Shown piece after piece: positions 13,659-19,745 of a stretch of DNA of 19,745 bases. The position numbers and the translations under genes are program-made. Under the pieces are notes generated by a model. That model was not told the DNA's origin, searched no databases, and saw only the letters and a list, made by a program, of their open reading frames with translations. The stretch's first letter is position 1, and each line of letters begins with the position of its first letter. This stretch comes from Xanthobacteraceae bacterium (GTDB taxonomy: Bacteria > Pseudomonadota > Alphaproteobacteria > Rhizobiales > Xanthobacteraceae): contig JAICQA010000008.1 of NCBI GenBank assembly GCA_025929595.1, positions 1 through 19,745 on the forward strand, read 5' to 3'.

Positions 13659-15268
13659 AATTCGGACCCGTTCCTCCGCGAGAGGCGCTTGGCGCCGTGA
13701 CCGTGCATTCGGTTCGCACGCCCGAGCGGCTCGTGAAGAAGGGGACGAAGGTCACCGAGGCCGACGTCTCGGTGCTGGAGCGGGCGAAGATCCGCGAAAT
13801 CGTCGTGGCACGTCTTGAGCCGGGGGACATAAGCGAGGATGTGGCCGCCGCGACGCTCGCCGACAAGGTCGCGGGCGAACATGTCACGGTCGAGCGTGCT
13901 TTCACCGGGCGCGCAAACATCTATGCCAAGACGGCTGGCGTTCTGTTGATTGATCGTGTGGCGGTCGATGCACTGAACCGCATTGACGAGAGTGTAACGC
14001 TCGCGACCCTGCCGGAGTATAAGCCGGTGCAGCAGGGCGAGATGATCGCGACGGTGAAGATCATTCCCTTCGCCGTATCGCACGATGTGCATGAACGCGC
14101 GCTCAACGTGGCAAGGCAGGCGGTTTCGGTCGCGCCTTATCTCGTGAAGCGCGTGGCTGTGATCTCGACCGAACTGCCGGGTCTCGCTCCGAAAGTGATC
14201 GAGAAAACCCTGCGCGTGACCGCCGAGCGGCTAAAGCCTGCTGGCGCCGAAATCGTGTCCGACGCGCGCGTGCCGCACGACCCGAAGAAATTGCAGGACG
14301 CGATCGCGAAGGTGCTCAAGAGCGGCGTGGAGATCGTGATCGTATTCGGGGCCTCGGCGATTGCCGACCGGCGCGATGTGATTCCGGCGGCGATTGTCGA
14401 TGCGGGCGGTGAGATCGAGCATTTCGGCATGCCGGTCGATCCGGGCAACCTGATGCTCGTTGGCTCTGTCGGTTCGACGCCGGTGATCGGCGCGCCTGGC
14501 TGCGCGCGGAGCCCGAAGGAAAACGGCTTCGACTGGCTGCTTGCCCGCATGCTCGCGGGGCTCAAGGTGCAGCGCGACGACATCACCGCGCTCGGCGTGG
14601 GCGGGCTGCTGATGGAAATTGTCACGCGGCCGCAGCCGCGCGAGGACGCGGTTGCCACCGAGAAGCCGCACAAGGTGGCGGCGATCCTGCTTGCTGCCGG
14701 CCGCGGGACGCGCATGGGCGGGCCGAACAAGCTCCTGGAGGAAATCCGCGGTAAGGCCATCGTGCGCATGGCGGCCGAAGCCGCGGCAACGTCGCAGGCG
14801 AAGCCAGTCGTTGTTGTGACCGGACACGAGGCCGAACGCGTCGCAGCATCGCTCACGGGACTGAATGTCCAAACTATCCACAACCCCGGTTATGCGGAAG
14901 GTCTCTCCACTTCGCTGAAAGCGGGCATCCGGTCGCTGCCGGCGGACACCGATGCGGCCGTGGTCGTGCTCGGCGATATGCCCGACGTGAGTGCGTCGCT
15001 CATCGACCGGTTGATCGCGGCGATCGATCCGGCGCGTGGCGCACTGATCGCAGTGCCGACACGGGAAGGGCGTCGAGGCAATCCGGTGGTGTGGTCGCGG
15101 CGCTTCTTCGAGGAGCTTGCGCATATCGAGGGCGATATCGGCGCGCGTCACCTGATCGCGCAGCACAACGAAGCGGTGGTCGAAGTGCCGGTCGAGGATG
15201 AGGCCGCGTTCCACGATATCGACACGCCGGAAGCGCTGCAGAAGGCGCGCGATCACGCGAAGGCTTGA
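13655..15268 (+). CDS. Molybdopterin-binding (MoCF) / MobA-like nucleotidyltransferase fusion protein
   Basis: 537-residue two-part protein. Residues about 166-310 form a MoCF-biosynthesis-like molybdopterin-binding domain (RVAVISTELPGL, VFGASAIADRRDVIPAAI, FGMPVDPGNLMLVG). Residues about 341-530 are a MobA/MocA-type NTP transferase, with the nucleotide loop LAAGRGTRMGGPNKL (346-360), VVVLGDMPDVS (437-447) and DIDTPEAL (521-528). The family name commonly given is molybdopterin-binding/glycosyltransferase family 2. By analogy with MocA it may add CMP to molybdopterin for xanthine-oxidase-type enzymes (inference). It overlaps the XdhC Rossmann gene by 4 nt and sits with its likely client subunits. 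Confidence 0.87.
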   Translation: MKFGPVPPREALGAVTVHSVRTPERLVKKGTKVTEADVSVLERAKIREIVVARLEPGDISEDVAAATLADKVAGEHVTVERAFTGRANIYAKTAGVLLIDRVAVDALNRIDESVTLATLPEYKPVQQGEMIATVKIIPFAVSHDVHERALNVARQAVSVAPYLVKRVAVISTELPGLAPKVIEKTLRVTAERLKPAGAEIVSDARVPHDPKKLQDAIAKVLKSGVEIVIVFGASAIADRRDVIPAAIVDAGGEIEHFGMPVDPGNLMLVGSVGSTPVIGAPGCARSPKENGFDWLLARMLAGLKVQRDDITALGVGGLLMEIVTRPQPREDAVATEKPHKVAAILLAAGRGTRMGGPNKLLEEIRGKAIVRMAAEAAATSQAKPVVVVTGHEAERVAASLTGLNVQTIHNPGYAEGLSTSLKAGIRSLPADTDAAVVVLGDMPDVSASLIDRLIAAIDPARGALIAVPTREGRRGNPVVWSRRFFEELAHIEGDIGARHLIAQHNEAVVEVPVEDEAAFHDIDTPEALQKARDHAKA

Positions 15269-15279
15269 AAGGATCGGCC

Positions 15280-16023
15280 ATGAAAGAACTGGATGGGCGC
15301 GTCGCCATCGTCACGGGCGCCAGCAGTGGCTTGGGACGCGGCATTGCCGAGAAGCTCGCAGGCGCGGGCGCGAAGGTTGTGCTCGCCGCTCGGCGCAAGG
15401 ACGTGCTCGACCAGATCGCGGCTGACATCAAACGGGACGGCGGCGCGGCACTCGCGGTGCCGACGGATGTGACGAAAGAAGCCGACGTCGTCGCGCTGTT
15501 CAAGAAAGCCTGCGGGGCGTTCGGACGCGTCGATATTCTCGTCAACAATGCGGGGGTGCCGAATTTCAAGCCGACGGAGGATATGTCGCTCGCTGACTGG
15601 CAGGCGATCGTCGATCTCAATCTGACTGCCGTCTTCCTGTGCAGCCGCGAGGCGCTGAAGATTATGAAAGAGCAGGGCGGCGGCCGCATCGTCAACATGG
15701 GTAGCATTTCCGCCTGGGCCGCGCGTACGAATGCGATCGGCTACAACTCGACCAAGGCGGCCGTTGAAGGGCTCACGCGTTCGCTGACGCTCGATGGCCG
15801 TGCCTACGGTGTGGTCTCGTCGATCGTTCATCCGGGCGCGGCGGCCACCGGCTTCACGCAGGGACGCGCGCCGGGCGCGGGCGCGACGCCGCAGGAGTAC
15901 CTGATGTCGCCTGAGCATGTGGCGCGCGTGGTGCTGCTCATGTGCACGCTGCCCCCGGAGGTCAATCTGTTCGACGCGACGATCTTGCCGAACCATCAGC
16001 CGTCCTTCATCGGGCGCGGCTAG
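15280..16023 (+). CDS. Short-chain dehydrogenase/reductase (SDR)
   Basis: 247-residue classical SDR, an NAD(P)-dependent oxidoreductase. Cofactor motif TGASSGLGRG (12-21), NNAG (89-92), active-site Ser142 in GSIS, Tyr155 and Lys159 in YNSTK. The tetrad Asn is probably Asn114. Arg38/Arg39 after the second strand suggest NADP preference (inference). AAAGGA before the ATG at 15280 supports that start over the TTG at 15265. It begins 11 nt after the MobA-like fusion gene and is probably the last gene of that operon. The substrate is unknown; annotation as a 3-oxoacyl-ACP reductase would be by family only. Its stop is one base from the stop of the convergent gene. Confidence 0.88.
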   Translation: MKELDGRVAIVTGASSGLGRGIAEKLAGAGAKVVLAARRKDVLDQIAADIKRDGGAALAVPTDVTKEADVVALFKKACGAFGRVDILVNNAGVPNFKPTEDMSLADWQAIVDLNLTAVFLCSREALKIMKEQGGGRIVNMGSISAWAARTNAIGYNSTKAAVEGLTRSLTLDGRAYGVVSSIVHPGAAATGFTQGRAPGAGATPQEYLMSPEHVARVVLLMCTLPPEVNLFDATILPNHQPSFIGRG

Positions 16024-16024
16024 C

Positions 16025-16786
16025 TCAATAGACGGCGTAAATGGAGAGCGTTCCATAGAGGCCGTCGCCCTTGTCGGAGTTCGACAGGAATCCGCCGGAG
16101 AGCGACAGCGAAGCGCGGCCGAAATTTGTCTGCATGAGAATTCCAGCGCGCGGTTCGTTGTAGCGCTCGTCGCCGTTGACTGCCGCCTCCAGGCCGAAGG
16201 CGACGGCTTTGGAGATTTCGTAGGCGAGAGCGGCCCGGGCATGATAGCTGGCGTGAACGGTCGAAGCCGCCGTTGAGGCGAGCCCGAAAAGTCGCGGCGT
16301 GAACCGTCGATAAAGTTCGACGGCGACCTTGATTCCGGCTTCGGTGCCCTGCGCTTCGTGACCGGGATCGGGCGCTGCAAGGTTTTGGTTCTCGATATGC
16401 CCGCCGACGTAAAACGTCGCCGTACCGCCGCCGACCGAGAAGCGGTAGCCCGTCATCAACTCGCCTGACATGACGTCGGCTTCGTTGACGCCGCCCGCGA
16501 CGTTGCCGGTGCGATAGCGATATCGTCCGCCGCCGCCGGCGACGCGAATACGCCAGCCATCTTCTTCGAGGAGCCCGAGCGGCGCGGCGGTGAAGCCGGT
16601 CCAGGTGAAAGCGGAGTTGCTGGCGATGTCGCCGCCCGCAAAGAAGAAAATCCGGTCGCGCAATGGATGGCTGTGCCAGCGCTCATCGAGACGCATGGAA
16701 CTGTCCGCCGCGAAGGCGGGCGCGCAAAGGAGGACGGCGGCCAAAGCCGTACCTGCCGCCAATGCGCGGCTCGCCAGTACCCCCAT
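16025..16786 (-). CDS. BcsS-like secreted outer-membrane beta-barrel protein (putative cellulose biosynthesis protein BcsS)
   Basis: 253 residues with a clear signal peptide (SRALAAGTALAAVLLCAPAFA, cleavage after about residue 26). The rest is Gly- and aromatic-rich alternating sequence typical of a small outer-membrane barrel, ending with Tyr. Phrases such as FFFAGGDIASNSAFTWTGFTAAPLG, GWRIRVAGGGGRYRYR and TGYRFSVGGGTATFYVGGHIENQ match the BcsS family as I recall it from Bradyrhizobium and relatives, but no cellulose synthase gene lies in the window. The alternative is a generic barrel porin-like protein. GGAG directly touches the ATG at 16786. It is convergent with the SDR gene and divergent from the MFS gene. 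Confidence 0.62.
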   Translation of the reverse strand: MGVLASRALAAGTALAAVLLCAPAFAADSSMRLDERWHSHPLRDRIFFFAGGDIASNSAFTWTGFTAAPLGLLEEDGWRIRVAGGGGRYRYRTGNVAGGVNEADVMSGELMTGYRFSVGGGTATFYVGGHIENQNLAAPDPGHEAQGTEAGIKVAVELYRRFTPRLFGLASTAASTVHASYHARAALAYEISKAVAFGLEAAVNGDERYNEPRAGILMQTNFGRASLSLSGGFLSNSDKGDGLYGTLSIYAVY

Positions 16787-17022
16787 CTCCGCCCCCGAAG
16801 GCGTGTCCCGGCTGTCTATCGAGCCGTTTCCGGTTGCAATTCTCTCGAGTGCAGCCTCCCACTTCCAGCAACCTTAGGTAGTGGCCTGCAATCTGGGGCT
16901 GACGTAGAAAACGGCGAACCATGGGGTCGGATTCGGCCTAAAGGCATGACCGATCTGCGCAATATAGGGAGCGGGAGCGACGTGGCGCCGCTATAGTCAT
17001 GCGCCATCAGGAGTCGCGGTTC
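16787..17022. other. Gene-free divergent region between the BcsS-like and MFS genes
   Basis: 236 nt between two divergent starts. It must hold both promoters, but no convincing -35/-10 pair or palindrome is visible on either strand. Confidence 0.4.
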
Positions 17023-18222
17023 ATGGACGAGGCCAAGCGCCAGATCGCCTTTATCAATACGGCGCATTTTCTCGACCACTACGTTTTGCTGATCTTTCCG
17101 ACCGTGGTGATCGGGCTCGAGATGGAGCTTGGCCGCAGCTATGCCGAGCTGATCCTGCTTTCGACGGCTTGCTTCGTGGCCTTCGGTCTGTTCTCGCTGC
17201 CCTGGGGCTGGCTTGGCGATCATTGGAGCCGCCGCAAGCTGATTGCGATTTTCTTTTTCGGCTGCGCCGTGTCGCTCGCGGGCGCCGCATTCGCGCCGAA
17301 CATGATCATGCTCGCAGTGGCGCTGTTCGCGCTCGGCATTTTTGCTGCGATCTATCATCCCATCGGTACGCCGAAGCTGATCTCGCATGCGACCGATCGC
17401 GGGCGCGATCTCGCGCGCAACGGCGTATTTGGTAATCTCGGCGTTGCGGCTGCCCCGGGCCTTACCGCGGTAATCGCGGCTGCCGTCGGCTGGCGTTGGG
17501 CTTTTGCGGTCCCTGCGCTCGCCTGTGCCGTCGCCGGTCTCGTCTATCTCTGGACGACGTCGGAAGTCGGCGACAAGGCCGCCGACCGAGCGCGTACGGC
17601 CGAAATGCCGCTGAGCTTTGCCGCTGCGGTGGCGATCTTTATCGCTTTCGCGTTCGTTTCGTTTTCGGCGGGCCTGATCTTCAACATCATCACCGTCGCA
17701 ATCCCGAAGATCGTGGATGAGCGCTTCGCGCAAAATATCCCGTTGGTGCTGATCGGCTCCGTTGCGACGACGGTTCTGCTCGTCGGAGGGATCGCGCAGC
17801 TCGCAGTCGGCCGGCTCGTGTCGAAATATCCGCCGCATCTCCTGTTCGTCGCGCTCGGCGTGATCCAGCTGATCGGCGTCGTGTGGTCGATGTATGCGGG
17901 CGGCTACGCGCTGCTCGTTGCGCTCGCCTTTGCGATTGCCGGCATCTATGCGCAGGTCACCGTCGCCGACGTCGTGATTGCGCGCTACACCGCGGACGCC
18001 TGGCGCGGGCGCGTCTATTCCGTGCGGTTTTTCCTCGCCTTTATTTCGAGCGGTGCGGCCATCGGCATTATCTCGGCCTTGCACGGGCGAGGGGGCTTCT
18101 TCGTCGTCCTTGGCGTCACCGCGATCTGCGCGGTGGTGTTCCTGATCGCCGCGGGTACGGTGGCGGCGCTCGCCAATCGTGCGGAGAGTCAGGGTGCACC
18201 GCGCGTGCAGCCGGCCGAGTAA
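17023..18222 (+). CDS. Major facilitator superfamily (MFS) transporter
   Basis: 399-residue inner-membrane transporter with about 12 hydrophobic segments. MFS motif A is visible as GWLGDHWSRRKL between helices 2 and 3 (about 63-74). AIYHPIGTPKLIS follows in helix 4, as in fosmidomycin-resistance-like or small-solute exporters. GGAG at 17010-17013 lies 9 nt before the ATG at 17023, which I prefer to an ATG at 16999. The substrate is unknown. It is read as a single gene: 236 nt of gene-free DNA precedes it and the TetR gene is 130 nt away. Confidence 0.87.
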   Translation: MDEAKRQIAFINTAHFLDHYVLLIFPTVVIGLEMELGRSYAELILLSTACFVAFGLFSLPWGWLGDHWSRRKLIAIFFFGCAVSLAGAAFAPNMIMLAVALFALGIFAAIYHPIGTPKLISHATDRGRDLARNGVFGNLGVAAAPGLTAVIAAAVGWRWAFAVPALACAVAGLVYLWTTSEVGDKAADRARTAEMPLSFAAAVAIFIAFAFVSFSAGLIFNIITVAIPKIVDERFAQNIPLVLIGSVATTVLLVGGIAQLAVGRLVSKYPPHLLFVALGVIQLIGVVWSMYAGGYALLVALAFAIAGIYAQVTVADVVIARYTADAWRGRVYSVRFFLAFISSGAAIGIISALHGRGGFFVVLGVTAICAVVFLIAAGTVAALANRAESQGAPRVQPAE

Positions 18223-18267
18223 CTGGCCGCTCCCATTTCTAGTTTTTCTTCAAAAGGTTGAAAGGTT

Positions 18268-18304
18268 GAGACCCCGCCTGGGGTTGCTTGCGCGTGTCTC
18301 TTTT
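18268..18304 (+). terminator. Weak candidate terminator after the MFS gene
   Basis: GAGAC (18268-18272) can pair with GTCTC (18296-18300) followed by TTTT. A smaller ACCCC/GGGGT stem lies inside. The stem is short and the loop large, so support is low. Confidence 0.25.
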
Positions 18305-18316
18305 CGTTGCTAATAA
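18288..18316 (+). promoter_or_regulatory. Candidate promoter of the TetR gene
   Basis: TTGCGC at 18288-18293 and TAATAA at 18311-18316 are 17 nt apart. The -10 overlaps the left end of the 26-bp palindrome, so a protein bound there would block RNA polymerase. Matches to consensus are modest. Confidence 0.35.
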
Positions 18317-18338
18317 TGACTGACTAGTCAGTCATTAT
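18313..18338. promoter_or_regulatory. 26-bp perfect palindrome, probable TetR operator
   Basis: Each half site reads ATAATGACTGACT, and the two halves meet at CTAG with no spacer. All 13 pairs are perfect. The core TGACTGACTAGTCAGTCA resembles operators of AcrR/TetR-type efflux regulators. It ends 14 nt before the ATG of the TetR gene, so autoregulation is likely (inference). Confidence 0.85.
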
Positions 18339-18352
18339 ATTTGCAGCGAGCG

Positions 18353-19057
18353 ATGCCATCTAAGGTCCGGAAAGTATCGAAGGAAGCCGTGCCGGCTCGG
18401 AGCGCCCGCCTGACGCGTGGCCGTGCCGCGCCGCGCAAGGGCGCCAAGGAAAAATGGGCGGAGCGACGCGCGGCGCGGCGTGAAGCAATTCTGGCCGCGG
18501 CGCTCGATGAGTTCGCCGAGCGCGGGTTCGAGGGCGCGCGGCTCGATGACGTGGCGCGGCGCGCGGGGATCGCGAAGGGGACGATCTATCTCTATTTCGC
18601 GGACAAGGAGACCCTCTTTCAGGAACTCATTCGCTCGGCGCTGAGCCCGTTCGTGGCGACGATCGAAGCGGCGCGCTCGATCGATCTGCCGCTGCGCGTC
18701 GTTTGCGATCGGCTGGCGGGTGCTTTCGCGCGCGAGGTGCTCGGCACGCGGCGCAAGGACATCGTGCGGCTAATGATCTCCGAGGGCCGGCGCTTTCCGA
18801 AGATCGCGAAGTTTTACTACGAGGAAGTGCCGAAGCGGGCCTTCGCGGCCGTGCGGGCGCTCGTACGCAAGGGCATCGAGCGCGGCGAGATCGTGGACGA
18901 CACGCTCGAGAAGTTTCCGCAGTTGATCATCTCGCCGGCGCTGGTAGCGGTTGTGTGGGACGGGCTGTTCGACAAGTACGAGCCGCTCGATGCGGAAGCA
19001 TTGCTGCGCGCGCATTTCACTCTTTTGTTCAAGGCGATTGAGCGGAGGACGCCATGA
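18353..19057 (+). CDS. TetR/AcrR family transcriptional regulator
   Basis: 234-residue repressor-type regulator. A basic, low-complexity N-terminal extension (1-40) precedes the TetR helix-turn-helix domain (about 44-90): ILAAALDEFAERGFEGARLDDVARRAGIAKGTIYLYFADKETLF. The C-terminal ligand domain has the TetR_C-like pattern RKDIVRLMISEGRRFPKIAKFYYEEV. The ATG at 18353 is chosen; a TTG at 18341 is nearer the palindrome. The 26-bp palindrome directly upstream is its probable operator. The stop overlaps the start of the following adaptor gene by 4 nt (ATGA), so regulator and transporter are one operon. Confidence 0.9.
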   Translation: MPSKVRKVSKEAVPARSARLTRGRAAPRKGAKEKWAERRAARREAILAAALDEFAERGFEGARLDDVARRAGIAKGTIYLYFADKETLFQELIRSALSPFVATIEAARSIDLPLRVVCDRLAGAFAREVLGTRRKDIVRLMISEGRRFPKIAKFYYEEVPKRAFAAVRALVRKGIERGEIVDDTLEKFPQLIISPALVAVVWDGLFDKYEPLDAEALLRAHFTLLFKAIERRTP

Positions 19058-19745
19058 AGGGCGTGTCACGCGGGTTACTTGTTGCCGTGCTTGGGCTCAC
19101 GCTCGCCGCTTGCGGCAACGGACGCGAGAATACATTTCAGGGCTGGGTCGAGGGCGTATTCGTGTTCGTCGGCCCTGACGAAGCGGGCCGCGTTGACAAG
19201 ATGAGCGTGCGCGAAGGTGACGCCGTCAAAGCCGACGCGTTTCTCTTCTCTGTCGACGCTGAGTTGCAACAGGCGGATCTTCGTGTGGCGGAAGCCGCGC
19301 TCGCGAATTCCCAAAGTGCATTCGAGCGCGCACAGCAACTGCTGAAATCCGGCTCCGGCAGCCAGAAGGCCTTCGACGACGCGCAGGCAAACCTGCGTGA
19401 GGCGGACGCACGCGCGAAGGCGGCGCGCACGCGCCTTACACGGCGCGAGCTTTCAAGCCCGGTGACAGGTACGGTGCAGCAAATCTACTACCGGCGCGGT
19501 GAAATGGTACCGGCCGGCAAGGCGGTTCTCTCGATCCTGCCACCCGGCAACGTGAAGGTGCGCTTCTTCGTGCAGCAGGCCGTATTGCCGACAATCAAGC
19601 TCGGCGACACGGTCGACGTCAGTTGCGATGGTTGCGCGGACGATATCATCGCTCGCGTCAGCTTTATCGCCAACTCCGCCGAATTCACGCCGCCGGTGAT
19701 CTTCAGCGAGGAGGAGCGCGGCAAGCTCGTCTTTCTGATCGAGGC
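19054..19745 (+). CDS. HlyD/RND-type periplasmic adaptor lipoprotein (partial, runs off right edge)
   Basis: Open for 230 codons from the ATG at 19054 to the window edge. GGAGG lies 5 nt upstream. The signal sequence ends in the lipobox LAAC with Cys20 (Gly at +2, so no inner-membrane retention signal). It is then laid out as a membrane-fusion protein: first lipoyl half GRVDKMSVREGDAVKADAFLFSVD (45-68), coiled-coil hairpin about 69-130, second lipoyl half LSSPVTGTVQQIYYRRGEMVPAGKAVLSI (133-161), then the beta-barrel domain. Such adaptors join an ABC or RND inner-membrane pump to an outer-membrane channel. In TetR-adaptor operons an ABC pump (YbhFSR-like) usually follows (inference). The C-terminus is beyond the window. 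Confidence 0.88.
   Translation, partial: MKGVSRGLLVAVLGLTLAACGNGRENTFQGWVEGVFVFVGPDEAGRVDKMSVREGDAVKADAFLFSVDAELQQADLRVAEAALANSQSAFERAQQLLKSGSGSQKAFDDAQANLREADARAKAARTRLTRRELSSPVTGTVQQIYYRRGEMVPAGKAVLSILPPGNVKVRFFVQQAVLPTIKLGDTVDVSCDGCADDIIARVSFIANSAEFTPPVIFSEEERGKLVFLIE

Noticed and set aside
16816..18084. Minus-strand open frame of 422 codons opposite the MFS gene
   Set aside because: Composition is rich in Arg, Asp, Glu and His with no domain. The plus strand encodes a clear 12-helix transporter.

Overview
The window is GC-rich, densely coding bacterial DNA. It looks like an alphaproteobacterium of the Hyphomicrobiales (Bradyrhizobium, Xanthobacteraceae or Pseudolabrys type). The protein families point that way: an AraC-type PobR-like regulator, pcaBDC, a CoxG/CoxS/CoxM molybdenum-hydroxylase set, and a BcsS-like outer-membrane protein. 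Two intergenic palindromes resemble repeats common in these genomes, including one whose reverse reading gives the spurious peptide MAGLVPAI. This placement rests on recalled family resemblance; no search was run.

Left part (1-7057): a branched-chain-amino-acid-type ABC permease pair (livH, then livM running off the left edge) lies on the minus strand. It is divergent from a plus-strand cluster: an HpaB-family FADH2-dependent aromatic monooxygenase, an acetamidase/formamidase, and an HpaC-type flavin reductase. A small Gln/Gly-rich protein with a strong terminator follows, then an AraC-family activator of the PobR/HpaA type. An amidase between the two halves of a two-component monooxygenase suggests catabolism of a nitrogen-containing (amide or N-heterocyclic) aromatic compound; the substrate is unknown.

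Middle (7060-9727): a nested palindromic repeat separates the AraC gene from a minus-strand pcaB-pcaD-pcaC operon. This operon covers the steps after ring cleavage in the protocatechuate branch of the beta-ketoadipate pathway. The ring-cleaving dioxygenase pcaHG and pobA are not in the window.

Right-middle (9844-16023): a plus-strand run starts with coxG, then coxS (two [2Fe-2S] sites) and two tandem paralogous FAD subunits (coxM-like). A split XdhC/CoxI pair, a MoCF + MobA-like fusion for molybdenum-cofactor maturation, and a short-chain dehydrogenase follow. The large molybdopterin-binding catalytic subunit (CoxL/XdhB) is absent, and a second FAD subunit occurs instead. This is the most unusual feature of the window.

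Right end (16025-19745): a BcsS-like secreted protein lies on the minus strand, divergent from an MFS transporter. After that come a TetR regulator preceded by a 26-bp perfect palindrome (probable operator) and, overlapping the TetR stop, a lipoprotein periplasmic adaptor that runs off the right edge. The last two probably begin an efflux operon.

No tRNA, rRNA, CRISPR array, insertion sequence or integrase was seen. No gene-free stretch exceeds about 240 bases.
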